DNA from: GWF2-43-63 sp035390965
GTDB lineage: Bacteria; Bacteroidota; Bacteroidia; Bacteroidales; DTU049
Length of the DNA: 31,510 bases
Reading direction: 5' to 3'
NCBI GenBank assembly: GCA_035390965.1
Contig: DAOPKE010000028.1
Coordinates: 1-31,510 of the forward strand
Shown one piece after another: positions 23,701-31,116 of this stretch. How positions within the stretch are numbered: position 1 is the first letter of the stretch; the number at the start of each line of letters is the position of its first letter. The notes beneath the pieces were generated by a model that did no database searches, was not told where the DNA came from, and was given only the letters and a program-made list of their open reading frames with translations. The position numbers were made by a program, and so were the translations under genes.

Positions 23701-24523
23701 CCTGCTTCATAACTTTGAAATCAAGTACAAGGAAGTTCTTGGCGTTTATCAGCGCAAAAAATTTGTTACCCAGGTTGGAGATGAACTACCGACAGGCATT
23801 GTACAGCTGGCCAAGGTTTACATTGCAAAAAAACGTAAACTACGTGTTGGAGATAAAATGGCCGGACGTCACGGGAACAAAGGTATTGTAGCCCGTATTG
23901 TCCGTGATGAAGACATGCCATATCTCGAAGACGGAAGCCCGGTAGATATCGTGCTGAACCCACTTGGTGTACCCAGCCGTATGAACCTCGGACAGATTTA
24001 CGAGACCATTCTTGCATGGGCCGGTCAGAAACTGGGGACCAAATTTGCCACACCCATTTTCGATGGAGCATCTGTGGATCAGATCAACGGTTACCTTGAA
24101 AAAGCAGGACTTCCGAAAAACGGCAAAACCTATCTGCGCGATGGTGGCACCGGCGTTCCATTTGATCAGCCGGCCACTGTTGGTGTAATCTATATGCTTA
24201 AACTACATCACCTTGTTGATGACAAAATGCACGCACGTTCTATTGGCCCATATTCACTGATTACCCAGCAACCTCTTGGAGGTAAAGCTCAGTTTGGTGG
24301 TCAGCGTTTTGGAGAAATGGAAGTCTGGGCTCTCGAAGCTTTCGGGGCTGCCCATATCCTGCGTGAAGTGCTCACCATCAAGTCTGATGACGTTATGGGT
24401 CGTGCCAAGTCGTATGAATCAATCGTTAAGGGCGAGCCCATGCCAAAACCGGGCATCCCTGAATCGTTCAACGTACTCATACACGAACTCAAGGGTCTAG
24501 GACTCAATGTTACATTTGAATAA
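20720..24523 (+). CDS. rpoB: RNA polymerase beta subunit
   Basis: The 1267-residue product is full-length RpoB, matching Bacteroidota RpoB from its N-terminus (NQRVTFASTSQPDYPDFLEIQVKS pattern) to GLGLNVTFE. It includes the rifampicin-pocket region FFGTNQLSQFMDQ, KRRISALGPGGLSRERAG, the GDKMAGRHGNKG motif and QPLGGKAQFGGQRFGEMEVWAL. The start is TTG at 20720: an in-frame TAA at 20705-20707 leaves no upstream ATG, and the family N-terminus aligns right after this TTG. Asn485 lies where E. coli has His526 (LTNKRR versus ITHKRR), and Thr519 where E. coli has Pro560. The gene is 33 nt before rpoC and probably shares its transcript. Confidence 0.97.
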   Translation: MTTNPKNQRVTFASTSQPDYPDFLEIQVKSFQDFFQLETTPDNRKNEGLYKVFAENFPISDTRNNFVLEFLDYYIDPPRYAIEECIERGLTYSVPLKAKLKLYCTDPEHEDFETITQDVYLGMIPYMTDKGTFVINGAERVVVSQLHRSPGVFFGSSRHPNGSILYSARIIPFKGSWMEFATDIHNVMYAYIDRKKKLPVTTLLRAIGWESDKQILELFDLAEEIKVSKAAIKKEVGRRLAARVVKAWVEDFVDEDTGEVVSMERTEVILERETIIEEKHIDIIANSGVKTVLLHKEDAANADYSVIFNTLQKDTANNAKEAVEYIYRQLRNAEPPDEETARGIIDKLFFSDKRYDLGEVGRYRINRKLGRQKSEDRILTKEDIIDIIKYLVELINSKAEVDDIDHLSNRRVRTVGEQLYAQFGVGLARMARTIRERMNVRDNEVFKPIDLINAKTLSSVINSFFGTNQLSQFMDQTNPLSELTNKRRISALGPGGLSRERAGFEVRDVHYTHYGRLCTIETPEGPNIGLISSLCVYAKINQLGFIETPYRKVTKGIVDLKALPVYLSAEDEEEKIIAQASTPIDEKGHFIEDRIKSRHLADYPIVEKTDLDMMDVAPNQIASIAASLIPFLEHDDANRALMGSNMMRQAVPLLCPEAPIVATGLEGKVAQDSRVLINAEGDGVVEKVDARQITIRYHRNDTDKLVSFEDDIKSYHLTKFAKTNQSTTINLKPIVKKGQKVHKGQVLCEGYATDNGELALGRNLLVAFMPWKGYNFEDAIVISERVVREDVFTSIHIEEFIMEVRDTKRGIEELTSDIPNVSLEAIKNLDANGLIRVGAEVKEGDILIGKITPKGETDPTPEEKLLRAIFGDKAGDVKDASLKAPPGVSGVVIDKKLFSRSIKDKKAKTKEKSTLDTLENEFEHQVSEIRKRLIEKILVITEGQVCQGVSNNLRQEVISKGTKFTAKALNNIDFINIIPTNWTKDAKANELIQRLLHNFEIKYKEVLGVYQRKKFVTQVGDELPTGIVQLAKVYIAKKRKLRVGDKMAGRHGNKGIVARIVRDEDMPYLEDGSPVDIVLNPLGVPSRMNLGQIYETILAWAGQKLGTKFATPIFDGASVDQINGYLEKAGLPKNGKTYLRDGGTGVPFDQPATVGVIYMLKLHHLVDDKMHARSIGPYSLITQQPLGGKAQFGGQRFGEMEVWALEAFGAAHILREVLTIKSDDVMGRAKSYESIVKGEPMPKPGIPESFNVLIHELKGLGLNVTFE

Positions 24524-24555
24524 AACACTCATCAGAACTTTTTAAAAGTCGATAT

Positions 24556-27500
24556 ATGGCATTTAGAAGAGAAAACGCACCAAAAAGCAACTTTTCGAGC
24601 ATCATTATCAGTCTCGCTTCTCCGGAAAAAATCCTGGAGATGTCGTTTGGCGAAGTGACCAAGCCCGAAACCGTAAACTACAGGACATACAAACCCGAAC
24701 GCGATGGTTTATTCTGCGAACGGATTTTCGGACCTGTAAAAGATTACGAATGCCATTGCGGAAAATACAAACGTATCCGTTATAAAGGTATCGTTTGCGA
24801 CCGCTGCGGTGTTGAAGTAACCGAGAAAAAAGTCAGACGCGAACGCATGGGGCACATTCAATTGACTGTCCCGGTTGCTCATATCTGGTTTTTCCGCTCA
24901 CTCCCGAACAAAATAGGTTTGTTACTGGGTTTACCTTCAAAAAAACTCGAGCAAATTATTTATTACGAAAAGTACGTAATCGTCAATCCCGGTATCAAAG
25001 CTGCGGATGGATTCAAACAAAACGATTTTTTGACCGAAGAAGAATATTTCCAGATTATGGAAACGCTTCCACGTGAAAATCAGATGCTTGATGACAGCGA
25101 TCCGAATAAATTCATTGCCAAAATGGGTGGTGAAGCTTTGTTCGATTTGCTTTCAAAAATTGACCTTGATGAACTTTCCCCGGCTCTGCGCAACAAAGCC
25201 AACAATGAAACCTCTCAACAACGTAAAACGGATATTCTCAAACGTTTGCAGGTGGTTGAGTCTTTTCGAGACGGCAACAAACGCATCGAAAACAGACCCG
25301 AATGGATGATTATCAAAGTGGTTCCGGTCATCCCACCCGAATTGCGCCCATTGGTTCCCCTCGATGGTGGCCGTTTCGCCTCTTCGGATCTCAATGACCT
25401 GTATCGCCGTGTGATTATCCGCAATAACCGTCTGAAGCGACTGATTGAAATCAAAGCTCCGGATGTTATTCTCCGAAATGAAAAACGAATGCTACAGGAA
25501 GCAGTGGATTCTCTTTTCGACAACAGCCGCAAGGTAAATGCCGTTAAAACAGAATCAAACCGCGCACTGAAATCGCTCTCCGACAGTCTTAAGGGTAAAC
25601 AGGGGCGTTTCCGTCAGAACCTCCTTGGTAAACGTGTTGACTATTCCGGTCGTTCAGTTATCGTTGTAGGTCCGGAACTCAAACTCAGCGAATGTGGTCT
25701 TCCGAAAGAAATGGCCTCTGAACTTTTCAAACCGTTCATCATTCGTAAAATGTTGGAACGCGGCATTGTAAAAACCGTAAAATCAGCCAAGAAAATCGTT
25801 GACCGCAAAGATCCCGTTGTTTGGGACATTCTTGAAAACGTTTTAAAAGGTCATCCGGTTATGCTTAACCGTGCTCCTACCCTGCACCGCCTTGGTATCC
25901 AGGCATTCCAACCCAAACTGATCGAAGGTAAAGCTATTCAACTTCACCCACTCGTTTGTACTGCATTCAATGCCGACTTCGACGGTGACCAGATGGCTGT
26001 TCACGTGCCACTGAGCAACGAAGCTATTCTCGAAGCTCAGCTCCTCATGCTGTCTCCGCACAACATTCTCAATCCGGCCAATGGAGCTCCTATCGCTGTT
26101 CCTTCTCAGGATATGGTACTTGGTCTTTATTACATGACCAAAGGTCGCAAAAGCTCAAAGGAACATGTGGTTAAAGGTGAAGGCATCACATTCTATTCAC
26201 CTGAAGAAGTCATTATTGCCCACAACGAGCAAAAAGCCGATCTTCACGCAATGATCAAGGTTCGTCTGACCGATTCTGAAGGTAATGCGAGCATTATCGA
26301 AACCACAGTAGGACGCGTATTGTTTAACCGCGTTGTTCCTGAAAAAATTGGTTTCATCAATACTCTTCTAACCAAAAAAGCACTCCGCGATATTATCGGT
26401 GAAGTTCTGAAAAACACCAACAATGTCGAAGCTGCCAAATTCCTTGATGATATCAAATCTCTCGGATTCCAGATGGCTTTCAAAGGTGGTTTGTCATTCA
26501 ACCTTGGTGATATTATTGTGCCTGCAGAAAAGGAAATTTTCATCAACGAGGCCAAAAATCAGGTAGATGAAGTGATGGGCAATTACAATATGGGATTCAT
26601 CACCAATAACGAACGATACAACCAGATTATCGACATCTGGACCCACACCAACTCCAAACTCACCAAGGTTCTTATTGACAAATTGTCAAAAGACCGTGAC
26701 GGATTCAATTCCGTATATATGATGCTGGATTCTGGAGCCCGTGGTTCAAAAGAGCAGATCCGTCAGCTCTCCGGAATGCGTGGTTTGATGGCAAAACCAC
26801 AAAAAGCTGGTGCCGCCGGAGGTGAAATTATCGAAAACCCGATTCTTTCGAACTTCAAAGAAGGCCTGTCGGTTCTTGAGTATTTCATTTCTACTCACGG
26901 CGCCCGTAAAGGTCTTGCCGATACCGCCCTCAAAACCGCTGATGCCGGCTACCTTACCCGTCGTTTGGTCGATGTTGCTCAGGATGTCATTATCAATGAA
27001 CCCGACTGTGGTACATTGCGCGGACTCACTGTAACGGCCTTGAAGAAAAACGAAGAAATCGTTGAAAGTCTTTTCGACAGAATCCTTGGCCGAGTAACAC
27101 TTCACGATGTTTTCAACCCGATTACTGGTGAACTCATCATTGAAGAAGGTCAGGAAATTACAGAAGAATATGCCAAAGCCATCGAAGAAGCCAACATCGA
27201 AGAGATAGAAATCCGTTCGGTACTCACCTGCGAATCAAAACGAGGAGTTTGCGCCAAATGTTATGGTCGTAACCTCGCTACAGGCCGCATGGTTCAAAAA
27301 GGCGAAGCAGTAGGTGTTATTGCAGCTCAGTCTATCGGTGAACCGGGAACTCAGCTTACCCTGCGTACATTCCACATCGGGGGTGCTGCTTCCAACGTTT
27401 CCATTGCCTCGAAGCTTGAAGCAAAATACGACGGTCTTCTTGAAATCGATGAGCTTCGTTGCATTGATACCAAATCTGAAGATGGTAAAACAGTGAAAGT

Positions 27501-28842
27501 GGTTATGGGTCGTTCTGCCGAAATGCGCATCCGTCATCCAAAAACACAAGCTATTCTGCAAAGCGCCAATATCCCCTACGGATCGCAATTGTTTACCGAA
27601 AACGGACAACAAATTACAAAAGGCGATCTCATCTGTGAATGGGATCCGTACAATGCAGTCATTCTTTCTGAAGTTTCAGGAAAAATCATGTTCGAGGATG
27701 TTCTTGAAAATATTACTTTCCGAGAGGAATCTGATGAACAAACCGGTTTCCATGATAAGGTTATTATCGAAAGCCGTCAGAAAGCAAGAACACCAGCCAT
27801 CAAATTGGTTTCATCAACCAAAGAAGAACTCAAACGCTACGATTTACCTGTTGGCGCTCATATTACCATCGAAGAAGGCACCAAAGTAAATGCCGGCGAT
27901 GTGATTGCCAAAATTCCAAGAACACTTGGAAAAGCAGGTGATATCACTGGCGGTCTGCCGCGTGTTACAGAACTCTTCGAGGCACGAAACCCGTCAGATC
28001 CGGCTGTAGTAGCAGAAATTGATGGTATTGTAAGCTTCGGAACCAAGCTCAAACGAGGTAATAAGGAAATCATTATCACTTCAAAAACGGGTGAAGAAAA
28101 ACATTACCTGATCAATACAACAAAACAAATTCTGGCACAGGAAAACGACTTTATCAAAGCCGGGACACCACTGTCAGACGGTGCAATATCTCCGGGTGAC
28201 ATTCTCGCCATCAAAGGACCAACAAAGGTTCAGGAATATCTGGTAAATGAAATCCAGGAAGTATATCGTCTGCAGGGTGTGAAAATCAACGATAAGCATT
28301 TCGAGACCATCGTTCGTCAAATGATGCGTAAAGTTGAAATTCTCGACCCGGGCGATACCCGTTTCCTTGAAGGCGAACTCGTGAACAAGATCGAATTCCA
28401 GGAAGAAAATGATGCCGTTTTCAATAAAAAATACATTGAATCGGCTGGTGACAGCGAAGTGCTGAAAGCCGGATCCATTGTTTCTGCCCGCAAGCTGCGC
28501 GATGAGAATTCCATGCTGAAGCGCAAAGATAAAGTTCTCGCCGAAGCCCGCGATGCTCAACCGGCAACAGCCAACCAGATTCTGCAGGGTATCACCCGCG
28601 CAGCTCTGCAAACGGAAAGTCTCCTGTCTGCTGCTTCCTTCCAGGAAACAACCAAGGTGCTTACCGAGGCTGCCGTCAATGCCAAACGAGATACACTCTT
28701 GGGTCTGAAGGAAAATGTTATCGTTGGTCACCTCATCCCTGCCGGAACCGGTCTGCGCGAATACGATGACCTTGTTGTCGGATCTATGGAAGAATACCAA
28801 TCTCTCCTCGCCTCAAAAGAAGAAACCTTAGAAAAAGTCTGA
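24556..28842 (+). CDS. rpoC: RNA polymerase beta' subunit
   Basis: The 1428-residue product carries the catalytic magnesium motif NADFDGDQ (Asp474, Asp476, Asp478), the N-terminal zinc site (Cys66, Cys68, Cys81, Cys84) and the second zinc site (Cys818, Cys892, Cys899, Cys902). The trigger-loop region follows the second zinc site (GEPGTQLTLRTFHIGGAA). It forms the active centre of RNA polymerase with RpoB. Start, length and motif order are normal. The downstream DUF3467 gene begins 1 nt after its stop. Confidence 0.98.
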   Translation: MAFRRENAPKSNFSSIIISLASPEKILEMSFGEVTKPETVNYRTYKPERDGLFCERIFGPVKDYECHCGKYKRIRYKGIVCDRCGVEVTEKKVRRERMGHIQLTVPVAHIWFFRSLPNKIGLLLGLPSKKLEQIIYYEKYVIVNPGIKAADGFKQNDFLTEEEYFQIMETLPRENQMLDDSDPNKFIAKMGGEALFDLLSKIDLDELSPALRNKANNETSQQRKTDILKRLQVVESFRDGNKRIENRPEWMIIKVVPVIPPELRPLVPLDGGRFASSDLNDLYRRVIIRNNRLKRLIEIKAPDVILRNEKRMLQEAVDSLFDNSRKVNAVKTESNRALKSLSDSLKGKQGRFRQNLLGKRVDYSGRSVIVVGPELKLSECGLPKEMASELFKPFIIRKMLERGIVKTVKSAKKIVDRKDPVVWDILENVLKGHPVMLNRAPTLHRLGIQAFQPKLIEGKAIQLHPLVCTAFNADFDGDQMAVHVPLSNEAILEAQLLMLSPHNILNPANGAPIAVPSQDMVLGLYYMTKGRKSSKEHVVKGEGITFYSPEEVIIAHNEQKADLHAMIKVRLTDSEGNASIIETTVGRVLFNRVVPEKIGFINTLLTKKALRDIIGEVLKNTNNVEAAKFLDDIKSLGFQMAFKGGLSFNLGDIIVPAEKEIFINEAKNQVDEVMGNYNMGFITNNERYNQIIDIWTHTNSKLTKVLIDKLSKDRDGFNSVYMMLDSGARGSKEQIRQLSGMRGLMAKPQKAGAAGGEIIENPILSNFKEGLSVLEYFISTHGARKGLADTALKTADAGYLTRRLVDVAQDVIINEPDCGTLRGLTVTALKKNEEIVESLFDRILGRVTLHDVFNPITGELIIEEGQEITEEYAKAIEEANIEEIEIRSVLTCESKRGVCAKCYGRNLATGRMVQKGEAVGVIAAQSIGEPGTQLTLRTFHIGGAASNVSIASKLEAKYDGLLEIDELRCIDTKSEDGKTVKVVMGRSAEMRIRHPKTQAILQSANIPYGSQLFTENGQQITKGDLICEWDPYNAVILSEVSGKIMFEDVLENITFREESDEQTGFHDKVIIESRQKARTPAIKLVSSTKEELKRYDLPVGAHITIEEGTKVNAGDVIAKIPRTLGKAGDITGGLPRVTELFEARNPSDPAVVAEIDGIVSFGTKLKRGNKEIIITSKTGEEKHYLINTTKQILAQENDFIKAGTPLSDGAISPGDILAIKGPTKVQEYLVNEIQEVYRLQGVKINDKHFETIVRQMMRKVEILDPGDTRFLEGELVNKIEFQEENDAVFNKKYIESAGDSEVLKAGSIVSARKLRDENSMLKRKDKVLAEARDAQPATANQILQGITRAALQTESLLSAASFQETTKVLTEAAVNAKRDTLLGLKENVIVGHLIPAGTGLREYDDLVVGSMEEYQSLLASKEETLEKV

Positions 28843-28843
28843 T

Positions 28844-29155
28844 ATGGATGACAAGAAAAAACAGGACAACTCATTGAATATCGAACTCACAGCCGATGTG
28901 GCCGAAGGCAGCTACGCCAATCTGGCCATCATTTCGCACTCCAGCGCTGAGTTTATTCTCGATTTCGTGAGTATCATGCCGGGGATGCCCAAAGCAAAAG
29001 TGAAATCCCGCATCATCATGACACCCAATCATGCAAAAAGACTTCTGAAAGCACTTGCTGAAAACGTTTCGAAATACGAAAAAACTTTTGGCGAGATTAC
29101 AGAACATGAACAGGTGCCTCCTTATCAGATGTTTACTCCTGCCGGAGAGGCATAA
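28844..29155 (+). CDS. DUF3467 family protein
   Basis: This 103-residue soluble protein matches the DUF3467 pattern: a beta-rich start (LNIELTADVAEGSYANLAIISHSSAEFILDF), a proline/glycine turn (MPGMPKAKVKSRIIMTPNHAK) and a helix (RLLKALAENVSKYEKTFGEI). Its function is unknown. It lies 1 nt after rpoC, so it is almost certainly co-transcribed, and is followed by a strong terminator; this makes it the last gene of the rpoBC operon. A link to transcription or polymerase assembly is suggested only by position. Confidence 0.88.
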   Translation: MDDKKKQDNSLNIELTADVAEGSYANLAIISHSSAEFILDFVSIMPGMPKAKVKSRIIMTPNHAKRLLKALAENVSKYEKTFGEITEHEQVPPYQMFTPAGEA

Positions 29156-29177
29156 ATCAAATTTATTTCACATGTAC

Positions 29178-29195
29178 GGGCGATGAGGTTCGCCC
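29178..29195 (+). repeat. Small GC-rich hairpin before the operon terminator
   Basis: GGGCGA (29178-29183) pairs with TCGCCC (29190-29195) around a 6-nt loop, about 20 nt ahead of the terminator hairpin. It may be a 3' processing or stability element of the rpoBC-DUF3467 mRNA. Confidence 0.4.
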
Positions 29196-29213
29196 CGAAC
29201 CGCCGAAAGGCTG

Positions 29214-29251
29214 ATGACCTCTGCAGATAACAATGCAGAGGTCATTTTTTT
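29214..29251 (+). terminator. Intrinsic terminator of the rpoBC-DUF3467 operon
   Basis: ATGACCTCTGCA (29214-29225) pairs perfectly with TGCAGAGGTCAT (29234-29245), with an 8-nt loop and seven T (29245-29251). It ends 6 nt before the antiporter ATG, which must therefore rely on read-through or a promoter overlapping this region. Confidence 0.88.
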
Positions 29252-29257
29252 AAATTC

Positions 29258-30448
29258 ATGAATATGCTCAATTCAATTGCTGAAATTATTATTGCGGGAA
29301 TGATTGCATCGTGGCTCTGCCGGCTCATCCGCATTCCCGACTTGATTGGATTTCTTCTGATAGGATTGCTGTTCGGACCCTATGTGCTGCAAATTCTTGA
29401 TCCTTCATTTACCGCACTATCAGGCGAATTACGCACAGCCGCACTCATTGTCATTTTGCTTCGCGCAGGATTTGAACTAAAAAAAGACACCCTGAAAAAA
29501 GTCGGCAGACCTGTTTTATTGCTGGCATTGTTCCCACCTTTATTTGAAACGCTGGCCGCTGCAACCATATGCGTTTATGCCGCCGGACTCTCGTGGAATG
29601 AAGGCCTGATGCTGGGAATCATTCTCAGCGCTGTTTCACCGGCAGCTGTCGTTCCTCTCATGATTCGCTTCCGAAACGAAAAACGCGGCATCAATAAGGA
29701 AATACCCACAATGGTTCTGGCAGCCAGCAGTCTCAATAATATTCTTGTACTCATTGTTTTTTCCATTCTCGTTGTTTTTCTTGTTCGCGATGAAATACTC
29801 ACTGCATCAGCCATTACGAGTGTCCCTATTTCCATTGCAACCGGAATTACCATCGGAATTGTTAGCGCGCTATTGCTGATAAAAATATTTGACCGCTTCA
29901 ATCCCCGTGCTACCCGGCGTGTATTGCTTATTCTGGCTTTTGCTGTTGTGTTTTTACGACTCGAAAAAGAATTCGCCCAATGGGTGCCGTTTGCAGCTCT
30001 GCTCGCCGTAATGACACTCGGCTACATTCTTCTCAATAAACGTGAGAAATATGCACACGAAATATCACAAAAACTCGCTAAAATATGGATTTTAGCAGAA
30101 ATGATACTGTTTACACTGGTCGGTGCTGAAGTTAATCCTGAAATCGCAATAAAAATAGGGTTAACCGGCTTGCTGATTATCGGAGGCGGTCTTCTGGTAC
30201 GCAGTTTAGTCACATGGCTCTGTCTGACCGGGACTAATCTGAACAAGCGCGAAAAAGGTTTTGTAGTGATTTCCTATATCCCCAAAGCCACGGTGCAGGC
30301 CGCCATTGGGGCTGTTCCGCTGGCACTCACCCACACGGCCGGCGCCGAAATAATTCTGGCGGTGGCGGTGCTCAGTATTGTTGTTACAGCGCCGCTGGGC
30401 GCTATTGCCATTGAAATTTCGGGTAAAAGATGGCTGGAGAAAGCGTAA
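29258..30448 (+). CDS. Cation/proton antiporter family membrane protein
   Basis: A 396-residue protein with about 12 membrane spans of the Na+/H+ exchanger superfamily. Typical elements are IPDLIGFLLIGLLFGP (first core span), LRAGFELKKDTLKKVGRP, and SAVSPAAVVPLMI followed by IPTMVLAASSLNNILVLIVF. In relatives I recall, the last stretch normally has two acidic residues (LDD or similar) for ion binding; here they are Asn160 and Asn161. The protein may transport Na+ or K+ against protons, act without charge movement, or no longer transport. ATG 29258 was taken; ATG 29264 is an equal alternative. Only 6 nt separate it from the preceding terminator. No cytosolic regulatory domain follows the membrane part. 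Confidence 0.85.
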   Translation: MNMLNSIAEIIIAGMIASWLCRLIRIPDLIGFLLIGLLFGPYVLQILDPSFTALSGELRTAALIVILLRAGFELKKDTLKKVGRPVLLLALFPPLFETLAAATICVYAAGLSWNEGLMLGIILSAVSPAAVVPLMIRFRNEKRGINKEIPTMVLAASSLNNILVLIVFSILVVFLVRDEILTASAITSVPISIATGITIGIVSALLLIKIFDRFNPRATRRVLLILAFAVVFLRLEKEFAQWVPFAALLAVMTLGYILLNKREKYAHEISQKLAKIWILAEMILFTLVGAEVNPEIAIKIGLTGLLIIGGGLLVRSLVTWLCLTGTNLNKREKGFVVISYIPKATVQAAIGAVPLALTHTAGAEIILAVAVLSIVVTAPLGAIAIEISGKRWLEKA

Positions 30449-30880
30449 AAAGAAAGAGCCACAAGGACACTAAGGCACAAGAAATATTTCGTGTCTTTGT
30501 GCCTTGGTGGCAAAATTCCCAAACGCTCACCGAATCAGTCTTCGCCGCAGGCCTGCCTGTTGCAGACAGGTGAAGACCAATTCTATTCGCGTCCAATAAG
30601 ACCTGCTGAGGGATGCAAAATTTTTCGTGTAGATTCGCGGAAGAAAATAGTGGAGAAGCAGCGAAGACTTTAGCAGTGATTCTTGCACCAATTGAATACT
30701 GAATCATGAACCTGTCTGACTGCCTGTTGCAGTTAAACTGGCCAGGCAGGCAAGGAAGTAAGAATTTCGAACGGTACTCTATATAAATTTTCTCCAAACT
30801 TACTTCTTACTTCCAACTTCCGTGTTCCTTATTCATTATTCATTATTTGTGTCTTCCTGCCTTTGTGGCAAAATTCGAAA
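30449..30880. repeat. Repeat-rich intergenic region with no gene
   Basis: About 510 bp after the antiporter hold no supportable gene. A 31-bp sequence at 30488-30518 recurs at 30846-30876 with 27 identities (both end GTGGCAAAATTC). The first copy also forms an inverted repeat with 30467-30481 (ACTAAGGCACAAG against CTTTGTGCCTTGGTG). CTGCCTGTTGCAG occurs near 30549 and near 30721. GGAAGTAAGAA (30754-30764) is inverted as TTCTTACTTCC (30804-30814). TTATTCATTATTCATTATT near 30830 is simple sequence. This looks like decayed dispersed palindromic repeats. Confidence 0.6.
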
Positions 30881-30886
30881 GTCCAC

Positions 30887-30916
30887 AAAAAAACCTCCGT
30901 ACAAAAGTACGGAGGT
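30887..30916 (-). terminator. Intrinsic terminator of tRNA-Cys
   Basis: ACCTCCGTAC and GTACGGAGGT (30893-30902 and 30907-30916) form a perfect 10-bp stem with a 4-nt loop. The A-run at 30887-30893 reads as a T-run on the minus strand, directly after the stem, so it ends the tRNA-Cys transcript. Confidence 0.85.
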
Positions 30917-30929
30917 CTGATTTCCCCCA

Positions 30930-30957
30930 CATTAAGTATCATAACAGAGACTTAATG
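30930..30957 (-). repeat. Inverted repeat in the tRNA-Cys trailer
   Basis: CATTAAGT (30930-30937) and ACTTAATG (30950-30957) are perfect inverted arms around 12 nt, between the tRNA 3' end and its terminator. It may guide 3' processing of the precursor. Confidence 0.4.
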
Positions 30958-30960
30958 CTG

Positions 30961-31031
30961 AGGTCTCTTCCGGATTCGAACCGGAGTAAACGGTTTTGCA
31001 GACCGGCGCCTAGCCACTCGGCCAAGAGACC
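30961..31031 (-). tRNA. tRNA-Cys (anticodon GCA)
   Basis: 71-nt cloverleaf on the minus strand: acceptor GGTCTCT with AGAGACC, anticodon loop CTGCAAA, T loop GGTTCGAATCC, discriminator T as usual for tRNA-Cys. No encoded CCA. It is transcribed away from the adjacent integrase gene. Confidence 0.96.
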
Positions 31032-31046
31032 TTTTTTTTCGGACTG

Positions 31047-31054
31047 CAAAGATA
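31047..31054 (-). promoter_or_regulatory. -7 promoter box of tRNA-Cys
   Basis: Minus-strand TATCTTTG matches TAnnTTTG and is followed by CAG, as in the rpsU and tRNA-tuf promoters. It lies 15 nt before the tRNA 5' end. Confidence 0.6.
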
Positions 31055-31103
31055 TAAAATTATTTGAATTGGCGCGATAACACATAAATGCAATTTTCTT
31101 TTC

Positions 31104-31111
31104 TATATTTG
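31104..31111 (+). promoter_or_regulatory. -7 promoter box of the integrase gene
   Basis: TATATTTG is an exact TAnnTTTG match ending 5 nt before ATG 31117, implying a very short or absent 5' leader. No -33 TTTG is seen at standard spacing. Confidence 0.45.
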
Positions 31112-31116
31112 GGCTT

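Noticed and set aside
28174..28800. A 208-codon minus-strand frame opposite the end of rpoC
   Set aside because: It is a shadow of a highly conserved gene and has no recognisable family, signal or promoter.
30847..31080. A 77-codon plus-strand frame across the tRNA-Cys region
   Set aside because: It covers the terminator and the antisense of tRNA-Cys and has no coding features.
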